From the NCBI GenBank assembly GCA_016617495.1, contig WYCU01000001.1, positions 496,001 through 560,000 of the forward strand: a stretch of 64,000 bases of DNA. Direction: 5' to 3'. Under the pieces are notes generated by a model. The model was not told the origin of the DNA and made no database searches. It saw nothing but the letters and a program-made list of their open reading frames with translations. Position numbers and translations under genes: made by a program. Shown piece after piece: positions 8,345 through 17,600 of this stretch. Source of the DNA: Azonexaceae bacterium s22. GTDB lineage: Bacteria; Pseudomonadota; Gammaproteobacteria; Burkholderiales; Rhodocyclaceae. Every line of letters begins with the position of its first letter. The stretch's first letter is position 1.

Positions 8345-9699
8345 CAGGGTGTGGCGCTTGCCAGGGCCGCCAGCAGCTTGTCGTGGATGCCGCCAAAGCC
8401 CCCGTTGCTCATGACCAGGATGTGATCGCCCGGTTTGGCATGGGCGATGACGCGGGCCACCAGGCGTTGCAGGTCGTCTTCCACGGCCGCACGTTCGCCC
8501 ATCGGCGCCAGCGCTTCGCCGGCATCCCAGCCCAGATTGGCTGCATAGCAGAAAGCGTGGTCGACCTCGCGCAGGCTGTCCGGCAACTGGCTTTTCATTG
8601 TGCCCAGCTTCATCGTGTTCGAGCGCGGTTCGAGGACCGCCAGAATGCGCGCCCCGCCTACCCGGCGCCGCAGCCCCGCAACGGTGGTGGCGATGGCGGT
8701 CGGATGATGGGCAAAATCGTCGTAAACGGTAATGTCGCGCACCGTGCCGCGTACTTCCATGCGCCGCTTGACGTTGACGAAGCGGGAGAGCGCTTCCAGC
8801 CCCTTGTCGAAAGGCACGCCAACATGGCGGGCCGCCAGCAAGGCAGCGCAGGCGTTGGCGCGGTTGTGATCGCCGGTCAGCGCCCAGCAGGTGCGGCCAA
8901 TTTCTCCGCCCGGCCCCGAGAGCACCAGTTCGCCCGAAGCGTCGTCGCCGCTGACGCGATATCCGGCCGGGTCGTTGAAGCGCTCCACGGGAGTCCAGCA
9001 GCCGCGTTGCAATACGCGCTCCAGGCTCTCTTCAGTGGCATTCGATACGATCAGGCCCTGCCGGGGCAGCGTGCGGACGAGGTGATGGAATTGCGTTTCA
9101 ATGGCCGCAAGATCGCTGAAGATATCTGCGTGATCGAATTCAAGATTGTTCAATACGGCGGTGCGCGGGCGGTAATGCACGAATTTTGAGCGCTTGTCGC
9201 AGAACGCCGTGTCGTACTCATCCGCCTCAATGACGAAGAAGGGCGTGTCGCCCAGGCGTGCGGAAACGCCGAAATTGAGCGGTACACCACCGATCAGGAA
9301 GCCGGGCGCCATATGGGCATCTTCCAGAATCCAGGCGAGCATCGAACTTGTCGTCGTCTTGCCGTGCGTACCGGCCACGCCCAGTACCCAGCGGCCCTGC
9401 AGCACGTTTTCCGCCAGCCATTGCGGACCGGAGACGTAGGGCAATCCGCGGTCGAGAATTTCCTCAAGGAGCGCATTGCCGCGGGAAATGGCGTTGCCGA
9501 TGACGTACAGATCCGGTTCGAGTGCCAATTGAGCGGCATCGAAGCCCTCGATCAGCTCGATGCCGGCGCCGCGCAATTGGTCGCTCATCGGCGGGTAGAC
9601 GTTGGCATCGCAGCCGGTGACGCGGTGCCCGGCGGCCACGGCCAGTTGAGCAATGCCGCCCATGAAGGTGCCGCAAATCCCGAGAATATGAATGTGCAT
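8344..9699 (-). CDS. mpl: UDP-MurNAc:L-Ala-gamma-D-Glu-meso-DAP ligase
   Basis: A 451-residue Mur-ligase family enzyme that recycles cell-wall tripeptide by joining it to UDP-N-acetylmuramate in the cytoplasm. The N-terminal Rossmann start MHIHILGICGTFMGG is characteristic of Mpl. The ATP loop GTHGKTTT lies at residues 110-117, and EADEYDTAF and LTGDHNRANA further on are Mur-ligase motifs. The ATG at 9699 is chosen over a longer frame from 9777 because the family begins exactly at MHIHI. It is divergent from the gene at 9750. The stop codon overlaps repeat copy B. Confidence 0.95.
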   Translation of the reverse strand: MHIHILGICGTFMGGIAQLAVAAGHRVTGCDANVYPPMSDQLRGAGIELIEGFDAAQLALEPDLYVIGNAISRGNALLEEILDRGLPYVSGPQWLAENVLQGRWVLGVAGTHGKTTTSSMLAWILEDAHMAPGFLIGGVPLNFGVSARLGDTPFFVIEADEYDTAFCDKRSKFVHYRPRTAVLNNLEFDHADIFSDLAAIETQFHHLVRTLPRQGLIVSNATEESLERVLQRGCWTPVERFNDPAGYRVSGDDASGELVLSGPGGEIGRTCWALTGDHNRANACAALLAARHVGVPFDKGLEALSRFVNVKRRMEVRGTVRDITVYDDFAHHPTAIATTVAGLRRRVGGARILAVLEPRSNTMKLGTMKSQLPDSLREVDHAFCYAANLGWDAGEALAPMGERAAVEDDLQRLVARVIAHAKPGDHILVMSNGGFGGIHDKLLAALASATP

Positions 9700-9749
9700 G
9701 TCACAGAGAACCGTTAGAATGGGGGCGATTCTACCCTGATCGAGACGCC

Positions 9750-10340
9750 ATGCCCCGCCCAGACAGGACACGCCCAAGCGCCAGTACGCGGGCCAGCATC
9801 GCCAGCGCAGCAGCCCGCTTGATGGCGGAGGACGGCATTACCGACTATCACCTGGCCAAGAAAAAGGCCGCACGCCAGCTGGGGCTGCCGGCGCATACCG
9901 CTTTCCCCGATAATGCCGAGGTTGAGGCCGAACTGCGGGCTTACCGCGCCATCTATCAGCCGGAAGATCATGAGGAAACGCTCGCCGCGCTCCGCCATAC
10001 GGCCCTTGAACTGCTCGATCTGCTGGCGCCCTTCAATCCGTATCTGACCGGCTCGGTGCTGGATGGCACGGCGGGTGAGCATTCGACCATCGATATCCTG
10101 CTGTTCGCGGACAGCGCCAAGGAAGTGGAAATTTTCCTGCTCAATCGCGGTATCGGTGTCGACCATGTCGAGCCGCGCAATGAGCGCGTCGAAGCGGTGC
10201 TGGTCATGGAGACGGATACGGCGGATGCCAACCTCGTCATCATGCCGCCGCACCTTGAGCGGGTGGCCCTCAAATATCGCGACGGCCGTCCTCGCGAACG
10301 CATGCGTGCCGACGCCCTGCGCACGCTATTGGGCGCCTGA
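9750..10340 (+). CDS. conserved protein, possible nucleotidyltransferase fold
   Basis: A 196-residue soluble protein that I cannot assign to a named family. The N-terminal third is basic and helical ([23 protein letters not shown]). The middle contains [19 protein letters not shown], which recalls the GS-x-n-S-x-D pattern of minimal nucleotidyltransferases. The second acidic residue of the usual DxD pair is not clear, so activity is doubtful. It is divergent from mpl by 50 bp and sits upstream of aroQ, with which it may be co-transcribed. Its function is unknown. Confidence 0.6.
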   Translation: MPRPDRTRPSASTRASIASAAARLMAEDGITDYHLAKKKAARQLGLPAHTAFPDNAEVEAELRAYRAIYQPEDHEETLAALRHTALELLDLLAPFNPYLTGSVLDGTAGEHSTIDILLFADSAKEVEIFLLNRGIGVDHVEPRNERVEAVLVMETDTADANLVIMPPHLERVALKYRDGRPRERMRADALRTLLGA

Positions 10341-10380
10341 GACTGGACAAATTGCTGCGATTTGCGGCAAACTTGCAGAC

Positions 10381-10860
10381 ATGACGAAGCGAAAAACTGC
10401 TTCCAAGTCGGTGGAAACGGCCCGCATTCTGGTAATTCACGGGCCGAATCTCAACCTGCTTGGCACCCGTGAACCTGCGCATTACGGCAAGACGACGCTG
10501 GACGACATCAACCAGAGTCTGATTGCGCGCTCCAAGGATGCCGGTGTGGTGCTGGATACCTTTCAGAGCAACCACGAAGGCGTGCTTGTCGACCGTATCC
10601 ATGCCGCCCGTGAGGAAGGTGTGCGCGCCATCATCATCAATCCGGCAGCCTATACGCATACCAGCGTCGCCCTGCGCGATGCGCTGGCCGGTGTGGCCAT
10701 TCCCTTCGTCGAAGTTCATTTGTCCAATGTGCATGCCCGCGAATCGTTCCGGCATCACTCGTATTTTTCCGATATCGCCATCGGTGTGATCTGCGGGCTG
10801 GGGCACCAGGGTTACCTGCTCGCCCTCGATTACCTGCTGAATCGGCTCGATATCGAATAA
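10381..10860 (+). CDS. aroQ: type II 3-dehydroquinate dehydratase
   Basis: A 159-residue enzyme of the shikimate pathway that dehydrates 3-dehydroquinate to 3-dehydroshikimate. Family marks include the N-terminal [17 protein letters not shown] with the catalytic tyrosine, FQSNHEG, and [11 protein letters not shown] with the histidine-bearing loop, then EVHLSN. About 17 residues precede the conserved core, somewhat longer than usual. The ATG at 10381 is 40 bases after the upstream stop. It heads the common betaproteobacterial order aroQ-accB-accC-prmA. Confidence 0.95.
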   Translation: MTKRKTASKSVETARILVIHGPNLNLLGTREPAHYGKTTLDDINQSLIARSKDAGVVLDTFQSNHEGVLVDRIHAAREEGVRAIIINPAAYTHTSVALRDALAGVAIPFVEVHLSNVHARESFRHHSYFSDIAIGVICGLGHQGYLLALDYLLNRLDIE

Positions 10861-10916
10861 ACCGGCAATTTGCCAGCATTTGCGTCCGTAATGTCGCAAA
10901 ACAGAAGGGAGTTCTC

Positions 10917-11378
10917 ATGGATCTGCGCAAGCTCAAGAAACTTATCGACCTCGTTCAGGAATCCGGCATTTCCGAACTGGAAGTGACCGAAGGCGAGGAA
11001 AAAGTGCGCATCGCCAAGCATTACGGTGCCGTGGCCGCACCGCCGATGATGCAGCAATACGCAGTGCCGGCAGCAATGCCCGTCGCCGGTGGCGCTCCGG
11101 CTGCCTCCTCGGTCAATCTTGACGACGAGGACGATCTGCCTGAAGGCCACGTCGTCAAGGCGCCGATGGTCGGTACCTTCTACCGTTCGCCCTCGCCGGG
11201 CGCCGAGGCCTTTGTTCAGATCGGCCAGACGGTCAAGGAAGGCGATACCCTCTGCATCATCGAAGCGATGAAGCTGCTCAATGAAATCGAGGCGGACGCC
11301 TCCGGTGTCGTCAAGGCCATTCTGCTTGAGAACGGCGAGCCGGTGGAGTTCGGCGAACCGCTGTTCGTCATCGGCTGA
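10917..11378 (+). CDS. accB: biotin carboxyl carrier protein of acetyl-CoA carboxylase
   Basis: A 153-residue carrier. The N-terminal helical part ([16 protein letters not shown]) is followed by an Ala/Pro/Met-rich linker near residues 40-70 and the biotinyl domain. The biotinylated lysine lies in EAMKLLNEI. It shuttles the carboxyl group from AccC to the carboxyltransferase in the first step of fatty acid synthesis. A ribosome site AGAAGGGAG precedes the ATG, and accC follows after eight bases. Confidence 0.97.
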   Translation: MDLRKLKKLIDLVQESGISELEVTEGEEKVRIAKHYGAVAAPPMMQQYAVPAAMPVAGGAPAASSVNLDDEDDLPEGHVVKAPMVGTFYRSPSPGAEAFVQIGQTVKEGDTLCIIEAMKLLNEIEADASGVVKAILLENGEPVEFGEPLFVIG

Positions 11379-11386
11379 GTCGCACC

Positions 11387-12745
11387 ATGTTCGGAAAGAT
11401 CCTGATCGCCAATCGTGGCGAAATTGCCCTGCGCGTGCAGCGTGCCTGCCGCGAACTGGGCATCAAGACCGTGGTCGTGCACTCCGAGGCCGACCGCGAA
11501 GCCAAGTACGTCAAACTGGCCGACGAATCGGTTTGTATCGGGCCTGCGCAGTCGGCACTCAGCTACCTGAACGTCCCGGCCATCATTTCCGCCGCCGAAG
11601 TGACCGATGCGGAGGCCATCCACCCAGGCTACGGCTTTCTCTCCGAGAACGCCGATTTTGCCGAGCGCGTCGAATCTTCCGGTTTCGTCTTCATCGGCCC
11701 CAAGGCGGAAACCATTCGCCTGATGGGCGACAAGGTGTCGGCCAAGAACGCCATGAAGGCCTCCGGCGTGCCTTGCGTCCCGGGTTCCGATGGCGCGTTG
11801 CCGGAAGATCCCAAGGAAATCGTCAAAATTGCCCGCCAGGTCGGTTATCCGGTCATCATCAAGGCGGCGGGTGGCGGCGGCGGTCGCGGCATGCGCGTCG
11901 TGCATACCGAGGCGGCGCTGGTCAATGCGGTGCAGATGACGCGCTCCGAAGCGCAGACGGCTTTCGGCAATCCGACCGTCTACATGGAAAAATTCCTGGA
12001 AAATCCGCGGCACGTTGAAATCCAGGTCCTTGCCGACCAGCACGGCAATGCCATTTACCTTGGCGAGCGCGATTGCTCCATGCAGCGCCGTCACCAGAAG
12101 GTCATCGAAGAAGCGCCGGCCCCGCATATTCCGGCGCGCCTGATCAGCCGCATCGGCGAACGTTGCGCGGATGCCTGCCGCAAGATCGGCTATCGCGGCG
12201 CCGGCACCTTCGAGTTCCTCTACGAGAATGGCGAGTTCTATTTCATTGAAATGAACACCCGCGTTCAGGTCGAGCACCCGGTGACCGAAGCGATTACCGG
12301 CGTGGACATCGTTCAGGAGCAGATTCGCGTCGCCTTTGGCGAGAAGTTGCGCTATCGCCAGAAGGACATCACGTTCCGTGGCCATGCCATCGAATGCCGG
12401 ATCAACGCCGAAAATCCCTTCACGTTCGTGCCCTCTCCCGGGAAGATCAGCTTCTACCACCCGCCGGGCGGCCCGGGGATTCGCGTCGATTCGCACATCT
12501 ATCAGGGCTACACCGTGCCGCCGCACTACGATTCGATGGTGGCCAAGGTCATTGCCTATGGCGATACCCGCGAGCAGGCCATTCGCCGCATGCGCATCGC
12601 CCTCTCCGAAATGACGGTCGAAGGCATCACCACCAACATTCCGCTGCACCAGGAACTGATGCACGACGCGCGCTTCATCGAGGGCGGCACCAGCATTCAT
12701 TACCTTGAGAAGCGGCTGGCGGAAAAGAGCGAGGTCAAGAAGTAA
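11387..12745 (+). CDS. accC: acetyl-CoA carboxylase, biotin carboxylase subunit
   Basis: A 452-residue ATP-grasp enzyme that carboxylates the biotin on AccB. It has the N-terminal [16 protein letters not shown], the glycine-rich ATP loop [11 protein letters not shown], the catalytic [14 protein letters not shown], and the expected length for the family. It lies eight bases after accB and two bases before prmA, so the three are clearly one operon. Confidence 0.97.
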   Translation: MFGKILIANRGEIALRVQRACRELGIKTVVVHSEADREAKYVKLADESVCIGPAQSALSYLNVPAIISAAEVTDAEAIHPGYGFLSENADFAERVESSGFVFIGPKAETIRLMGDKVSAKNAMKASGVPCVPGSDGALPEDPKEIVKIARQVGYPVIIKAAGGGGGRGMRVVHTEAALVNAVQMTRSEAQTAFGNPTVYMEKFLENPRHVEIQVLADQHGNAIYLGERDCSMQRRHQKVIEEAPAPHIPARLISRIGERCADACRKIGYRGAGTFEFLYENGEFYFIEMNTRVQVEHPVTEAITGVDIVQEQIRVAFGEKLRYRQKDITFRGHAIECRINAENPFTFVPSPGKISFYHPPGGPGIRVDSHIYQGYTVPPHYDSMVAKVIAYGDTREQAIRRMRIALSEMTVEGITTNIPLHQELMHDARFIEGGTSIHYLEKRLAEKSEVKK

Positions 12746-12747
12746 GC

Positions 12748-13638
12748 ATGGCCTGGCTGAGTGTCAGTTTCCTCACCGATGCCGAGTGCGCGGAGCCGAT
12801 GTGCGATGCGCTGCTCGAAGCCGGTGCGCTCTCGGCGAGTATCGAGGATGCAGACGCCGGTACGCCGGACGAGCAACCGCAGTTCGGCGAACCGGGCGCG
12901 ATCAACACGCCCGGCTGGGCGCATTCGCGGGTTGTCGCACTGCTTGAGGCCGAGGCCGACCCGGCGGCGCTCCTGGCGGCGGCCTGCACAAACCTGGGCC
13001 TGCCTGCCGTGCCCGCATTCGCCGTCGAACCGGTCGAGGAGCAAAACTGGGTACAGCTGACGCAATCCCAGTTCGATCCCATTCGCGTTTCCGATCGTTT
13101 GTGGATCGTGCCCTCGTGGCATGAATCGCCCGATCCAGCCGCGGTCAATTTGATCCTCGATCCTGGCATGGCCTTCGGCACCGGCTCCCATCCGACTACC
13201 CGCCTGTGTCTCGAATGGCTGGAACGCCAGGTCACGCCGGGTTGCACCGTGCTCGACTACGGCTGTGGCTCGGGCATTCTCGCCATCGCTGCCGCCCGAC
13301 TCGGTGCCGCCCGTGTTGCGGGCGTGGATATCGACCCGCAGGCCGTGGAAGCGGCGCGGGCCAATGCCGAGCGCAACGGCGTTCAGGCCTTGTTTGCCGA
13401 TTCCGCGGAACCCGTTGCCGGCGAATACGACCTGGTCGTCGCCAATATCCTCGCCAATCCCTTGCGCGTGCTGGCCCCGGCCATCTGTGCCCACGTTCGC
13501 CCGGGCGGGCGGTTGGCGCTCTCTGGCATCCTGCGCGAGCAGGCTGAAGAAATCATCGGCATCTATGCGCCGTGGTTGCCACTGAGCGTGGCAGACGTGC
13601 GCGAGGATTGGGTATGCCTGGCGGGCACCCGGCCGTGA
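12748..13638 (+). CDS. prmA: ribosomal protein L11 methyltransferase
   Basis: A 296-residue SAM-dependent methyltransferase that modifies ribosomal protein L11. The SAM-binding motif I is [14 protein letters not shown], preceded by [15 protein letters not shown], the PrmA family signature, and the NPPY-like motif appears as [10 protein letters not shown]. Its stop overlaps the ATG of the next gene (TGATG), indicating coupled translation. Confidence 0.95.
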   Translation: MAWLSVSFLTDAECAEPMCDALLEAGALSASIEDADAGTPDEQPQFGEPGAINTPGWAHSRVVALLEAEADPAALLAAACTNLGLPAVPAFAVEPVEEQNWVQLTQSQFDPIRVSDRLWIVPSWHESPDPAAVNLILDPGMAFGTGSHPTTRLCLEWLERQVTPGCTVLDYGCGSGILAIAAARLGAARVAGVDIDPQAVEAARANAERNGVQALFADSAEPVAGEYDLVVANILANPLRVLAPAICAHVRPGGRLALSGILREQAEEIIGIYAPWLPLSVADVREDWVCLAGTRP

Positions 13639-14957
13639 TGCGGACACGCTGCCCCGCGTGCGGCACGGTTTTCCGTGTCACATCGGAGCAGCTGCGTGCC
13701 AAGGCGGGCAAAGTCCGTTGCGGTTATTGCCGCACGCTGTTCAATGCCTTCGATCAACTCCAATCCGAACCGCCGCCTGCGCCTGTGGCCGGTGTCGCCC
13801 CGGGCTATCCCGACATCCCGTTGACGGCCCAACCTGGCACCCTGTTCGCAACACCGGCTGCTGTGCCGACTGAAAACGTGGCGCAAGCGCTCGACGTCGT
13901 GATTGAGCCGCAACCCGAAAAGCCGGCCCCCGAGCCTGCGCCTCAAGCTGAGCAGGAACCGATAGCGGCCCCGGAGCCGGAACCCGAGCCGGAACCGGAA
14001 CCGGAATCCGAACCGGAATCCGAACCGGAGCCCGAACCGGAGCCCGAACCGGAGCCCGAACCGGAGCCCGAACCGGAGCCCGAACCGGAGCCCGAACCGG
14101 AGCCCGAACCGGAGCCCGAACCGGAGCCCGAGCCGGAACCCGAGCCGGAACCCGAGCCGGAACCCGAGCCGGAACCCGAGCCGGAACCCGAGCCGGAACC
14201 CGAGCCGGAACCCGAGCCGGAGCCCGAACCGGAGCCCGAGCCGGAACCCGAGCCGCAAGCCCTGTTCGAGGGCGAAGCAAATTTGGCCGATTTTTCGACG
14301 TCGACCGCGACAATTGTCGGCGAAGCTGCCGTTGACGCGCCGGAGTCGAGCGATGAGTCGCCCGAAGCCGTGGCCCAGGCGGCGCGTGAGGCCGGCCTGG
14401 TGGCGGCACGCGAACTGGCGGAAACGCCGGCTTTCGACCGTTGGGCTGCCGGAACGCTGGCGGCTGGCGGCGGTGGCTTCGAGGAGGAAAAGCCCAAGCG
14501 CCCGACCTGGCCGTTCACCCTGGCCGTGGTCCTGCTGGTGCTCGTTCTGCTGGGGCAGTTGGGCTTCCATTTCAGGTCCGATCTGGTCAATCACGTTCCC
14601 GTGACGGGCGAGCTGTTCGAGGCGCTGGAAATCCCCGTGCCGCTTTCGGCAAAGAGCGATCAGGTGAGCATCGAAGCCTCGGATCTCCAGTCCGACGATG
14701 CCCGGGGCATGTATGTCCTCAATGCCACCATCCACAATCGTGCGGCCTTCCGTCAGGCCTGGCCCCTGCTGGAACTGACCCTGACCGATGCCAACGACAA
14801 GCCGATTTCGCGTCGCGTGATCGAGCCGGCCCAATACTTGCCGCCGGGTACCGATGCCACCGCATTTGCCGCCGAAAGCGAGATCACCATCCGCTTGTGG
14901 ATCGACGCCAAGGGCTTGAGTGCCTCCGGCTACCGGCTCTACGTCTTTTATCCCTGA
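13638..14957 (+). CDS. zinc-ribbon DUF3426 membrane protein with a long Glu-Pro rod
   Basis: A 439-residue protein with three parts. Residues 1-35 form an MJ0042-type zinc ribbon with two Cys-x2-Cys pairs ([10 protein letters not shown] and [11 protein letters not shown]). Residues about 112-206 are an almost pure Glu-Pro repeat, interrupted only by two Ser. After a membrane helix near 290-310 comes a DUF3426 domain, probably periplasmic. The start at 13638 overlaps the prmA stop; longer frames from 13572 or 13614 add residues that the family lacks. The Glu-Pro rod should be stiff and strongly acidic and on the cytoplasmic side of the membrane. The family is usually found next to prmA in betaproteobacteria, and its role is unknown. 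Confidence 0.85.
   Translation: MRTRCPACGTVFRVTSEQLRAKAGKVRCGYCRTLFNAFDQLQSEPPPAPVAGVAPGYPDIPLTAQPGTLFATPAAVPTENVAQALDVVIEPQPEKPAPEPAPQAEQEPIAAPEPEPEPEPEPESEPESEPEPEPEPEPEPEPEPEPEPEPEPEPEPEPEPEPEPEPEPEPEPEPEPEPEPEPEPEPEPEPEPEPEPEPEPEPEPEPQALFEGEANLADFSTSTATIVGEAAVDAPESSDESPEAVAQAAREAGLVAARELAETPAFDRWAAGTLAAGGGGFEEEKPKRPTWPFTLAVVLLVLVLLGQLGFHFRSDLVNHVPVTGELFEALEIPVPLSAKSDQVSIEASDLQSDDARGMYVLNATIHNRAAFRQAWPLLELTLTDANDKPISRRVIEPAQYLPPGTDATAFAAESEITIRLWIDAKGLSASGYRLYVFYP
13972..14254 (+). repeat. 12-bp tandem repeat encoding Glu-Pro
   Basis: About 280 bases are built from two alternating 12-bp units, GAGCCCGAACCG in the first half and GAGCCGGAACCC in the second. They encode roughly 47 Glu-Pro pairs. 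The near-identity of units suggests recent slippage or recombination, and every frame on both strands stays open through it. Confidence 0.95.
14279..14315 (-). repeat. dispersed 36-bp element, copy C
   Basis: Core TGTCGCGGTCGAC lies at 14300-14312 on the minus strand, with CGA and TCG arms around the A tract and a GGCCAAATTT tail. It lies inside the zinc-ribbon gene, antisense to it, encoding residues about 214-226 ([11 protein letters not shown]) just after the Glu-Pro rod. Confidence 0.85.
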
Positions 14958-14972
14958 TTTTTCCCTGCTTCC

Positions 14973-15905
14973 ATGACCACTCTGATCTGCGGCTCGCTCG
15001 CCTACGACAACATCATGGTCTTTCCGGACCGTTTCAAGAACCACATCCTGCCGGAACAGATCCACATCCTGAACGTCGCCTTTCTGGTGCCCGAAATGCG
15101 CCGGGAATACGGCGGGTGCGCCGGCAACATCGCCTACAACCTGATGCTGCTCGGCGGCGAACCGGCGATCATGGCGACGGTGGGCGACGATGCCGGTCCC
15201 TATCTGGAGCGTCTGGATCGTCTGGGCTTGTCACGCGCCCATGTGCGCCAGGTGCCGGGCAGCTTCACGGCGCAGGCCTTCATCACCACCGATCTCGACG
15301 ATAACCAGATCACCGCTTTCCACCCGGGGGCAATGACCTTTTCCCACCTCAACAAGGTGGCTCAGGCCGGCGCCTCGCTCGGCATCGTCGCACCGGACGG
15401 GCGCGAGGGCATGATGCAGCACGCCCGCCATTTTGCCGAGGCTGGCGTGCCCTTCATTTTCGATCCGGGCCAGGGCATGCCGATGTTTAGCGGCGACGAA
15501 CTGCTGGATTTCATGCAGCTCGCCGACTACGCCTGCTTCAACGATTACGAGGCTCGCCTGCTGTGCGACCGCACCGGCCGCAGTCTGGAGCAACTGGCTG
15601 GCGAAGTCCGCGCCCTGGTCGTGACGCGGGGCGGCGAAGGTTCGGAAATTCATGCCGACGGCCAGCGCATCGACATCCCCTGCGTGACGCCCGATGCGGT
15701 GGTTGACCCCACCGGCTGCGGCGATGCCTATCGCGCGGGGCTGCTCTACGGGATTGCCAACGGCTTCGACTGGCGATCCGCTGGCCGTCTGGCGGCGGTG
15801 ATGGGGGCCATCAAGATCGCCCATCGCGGGGGGCAAAATCATCAACCCAGCCGCGAGGAAATCGCCAAGCGTTATCAACAGGCGTTCGGCAGCCAGCCCT
15901 GGTAA
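14973..15905 (+). CDS. PfkB-family carbohydrate/nucleoside kinase
   Basis: A 310-residue sugar kinase of the ribokinase/PfkB family. The N-terminal GSLAYDNIMVFP and GGCAGNIAYNLMLLGG form the substrate-binding side. The C-terminal DPTGCGDAYRAGLLYG holds the anion hole and catalytic aspartate. The closest flavour is adenosine-kinase-like, but the substrate cannot be fixed from sequence. It begins 15 bases after the zinc-ribbon gene and is probably in the same transcript. Confidence 0.88.
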   Translation: MTTLICGSLAYDNIMVFPDRFKNHILPEQIHILNVAFLVPEMRREYGGCAGNIAYNLMLLGGEPAIMATVGDDAGPYLERLDRLGLSRAHVRQVPGSFTAQAFITTDLDDNQITAFHPGAMTFSHLNKVAQAGASLGIVAPDGREGMMQHARHFAEAGVPFIFDPGQGMPMFSGDELLDFMQLADYACFNDYEARLLCDRTGRSLEQLAGEVRALVVTRGGEGSEIHADGQRIDIPCVTPDAVVDPTGCGDAYRAGLLYGIANGFDWRSAGRLAAVMGAIKIAHRGGQNHQPSREEIAKRYQQAFGSQPW

Positions 15906-16002
15906 GCCCGGGGCCACTGCAACACACCCGTCACCTCCTTGCCATGCGCGTGTAACGCGCATCTTCCAGACTGCGCTCCGAGAAAAATCGAAGGAGTACA
16001 GC

Positions 16003-16764
16003 ATGGAACAGATTCATCGTCAGACCGGGCAGCGCTGTGCGGCCCGGCATCAACTGAGTGTGGGGCTGGCGACCAGCCCATCGGAAATTCTCGATGCCCA
16101 GCGCCTGCGCTACCGCGTGTTCGCCGGTGAAATGGGCGCCAATCTGCCGACCCGCACGCCCGGCGTTGATCGCGACATTTACGATCCGTTTTGCGAACAT
16201 CTGGTCGTACGCGACGAATCGAGTGGCGACATTGTCGGTACCTACCGCATCCTGGCACCGACCCCGGCGCGGCAGATCGGCTACTACTCGGAAAACGAGT
16301 TCGACCTCACCCGACTCCAGCATTTGCGCCCGCGCTTGGTCGAGATCGGCCGCTCCTGCGTTCATCCCGATTACCGGACGGGCGCAACCATCGCGCTGCT
16401 CTGGGCGGGGCTGGCGCAATACATGAGCGACAACGCTTACGACTACCTCATGGGCTGCGCTTCGATCAGCATGGCCGACGGCGGGCACGCCGCGGCCAGC
16501 CTGTATAATCGCCTCGCCGCCGACCATCTCGGCCCGCAGGAATACCGCGTCTTTCCCCGCTGCCCGTTGCCGCTGGCTGCCTTGCAGCAGGATCGCACGG
16601 CAGAGACGCCGCCGCTCATCAAGGGTTACCTGCGCGCCGGAGCGTGGATCTGCGGCGAGCCGGCGTGGGACCCGGATTTCAACACCGCCGATCTGCCGAT
16701 CCTGATGCCGATGGCGCGTGTGACCGCCCGCTACGCTCGGCACTACCTCGGCAACACGGAATAA
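16003..16764 (+). CDS. olsB: L-ornithine N-alpha-acyltransferase (OlsB-type)
   Basis: A 253-residue GNAT-fold acyltransferase of the OlsB/hemolysin-like group. Markers are QRLRYRVFAGEMGA near residue 30, the DIYDPFCEHLVV segment, and VEIGRSCVHPDYR. It should transfer a 3-hydroxyacyl chain from acyl carrier protein to ornithine, giving lyso-ornithine lipid. AAGGAG lies about eight bases before the ATG. The next gene is an acyltransferase of the PlsC family, which fits the two-step ornithine lipid pathway. Confidence 0.88.
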   Translation: MEQIHRQTGQRCAARHQLSVGLATSPSEILDAQRLRYRVFAGEMGANLPTRTPGVDRDIYDPFCEHLVVRDESSGDIVGTYRILAPTPARQIGYYSENEFDLTRLQHLRPRLVEIGRSCVHPDYRTGATIALLWAGLAQYMSDNAYDYLMGCASISMADGGHAAASLYNRLAADHLGPQEYRVFPRCPLPLAALQQDRTAETPPLIKGYLRAGAWICGEPAWDPDFNTADLPILMPMARVTARYARHYLGNTE

Positions 16765-16777
16765 AGGAAGCCTTCGT

Positions 16778-17521
16778 CTGAACCGGACCCGCCGCCTGAC
16801 CCGTCTCTGGCGTACCTGTCATATCGCGCTACTGTTCATCGGCAGCGCGTTCGCGGCCTTGTGCCTTTACCCGCTGTGTTCGGACGCGACGCGCCTGCGC
16901 CTGAAATCGTCCTCTTCCCGTGCCCTGCTCAAGGCACTGGGGATCGAGCTGGAGGCCGATCTGACTGCCAGCGTCCCCGGGGCGCTCATCGTCGCCAATC
17001 ATATTTCGTGGCTCGATATTTTCGTCATCAATGCCGTGTTGCCGGCCGCCTTCGTTTCCAAGGAGGAAGTCCGGCACTGGCCGCTGATCGGCTGGCTGGC
17101 GGCCAGGAACGATACGGTTTTCCTGCGTCGCGGCAGTCGGGGCCACGCCAAGCTCATCAACGCGGAAATTGCGGCAATTCTGGAAACCGGAAAACACGTC
17201 GCCGTCTTCCCCGAAGGCACCACCACCGACGGTTTCAGCCTGCTCCACTTCCATGCGGCCCTGATCCAGCCCGCGCTGGCGGCCGGGCGTCCGGTGCTGC
17301 CGGTGTCGCTCTCCTATTGGGAGGCCGACGGCACGCGTAGCCTCGCCCCGCGCTATGACGGCGATATCTCGTTGGGCGAATGCATGCGTGCCCTGCTCTC
17401 CCGCCAACGCCTCAAGGCCCGCCTGGTCGTTTCGCCCCCCTGCGTCGGGGCGGATCGCAAAGCGGTCGCCGCTGCGGCACGCGAAGCCATCGCCCGCAGC
17501 GCGCAATTGCCGCTGACTTGA
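16778..17521 (+). CDS. olsA: lysophospholipid/lyso-ornithine acyltransferase (PlsC/OlsA family)
   Basis: A 1-acyl-glycerol-phosphate acyltransferase family member. The catalytic box is NHISWLD, and FPEGTTTDG is the second family motif. No ATG exists in a plausible place. An in-frame TTG at 16859 would cut off a segment (residues reading RLTRLWRTCHIALLFIG) typical of this family's N-terminal membrane anchor. A CTG at 16778, seven bases after AAAGGAAG, gives 247 residues and keeps that anchor, so I place the start there with moderate confidence. It likely adds the second acyl chain to lyso-ornithine lipid, following olsB by 13 bases. Confidence 0.8.
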   Translation: MNRTRRLTRLWRTCHIALLFIGSAFAALCLYPLCSDATRLRLKSSSSRALLKALGIELEADLTASVPGALIVANHISWLDIFVINAVLPAAFVSKEEVRHWPLIGWLAARNDTVFLRRGSRGHAKLINAEIAAILETGKHVAVFPEGTTTDGFSLLHFHAALIQPALAAGRPVLPVSLSYWEADGTRSLAPRYDGDISLGECMRALLSRQRLKARLVVSPPCVGADRKAVAAAAREAIARSAQLPLT

Positions 17522-17532
17522 GCGGCGACCGC

Positions 17533-17569
17533 AATTGTCGCGGTCGACCGTCGAAAAAGGGCAAAAATG
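17533..17569 (+). repeat. dispersed 36-bp element, copy D
   Basis: Core TGTCGCGGTCGAC at 17536-17548, then CGTCG, GAAAAAG and GGCAAAAATG. It lies between the convergent olsA and Spy-like genes, starting 11 bases after the olsA stop. Confidence 0.9.
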
Positions 17570-17600
17570 AAGGCCAACCCGCAGCCGGGCCGGCCAGCGG

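Noticed and set aside
13741-14590. Open frames on the minus strand reading Gly-Ser or Ala-Arg-Val-Pro repeats
   Set aside because: They are translations of the Glu-Pro tandem repeat in other frames. The repeat opens every frame.
16165-16178. A further copy of the dispersed core in olsB (GTTGATCGCGACAT)
   Set aside because: It has two mismatches to the core and lacks the A tract, and the residues it encodes match the conserved DxYDPFCEH region of the OlsB family.
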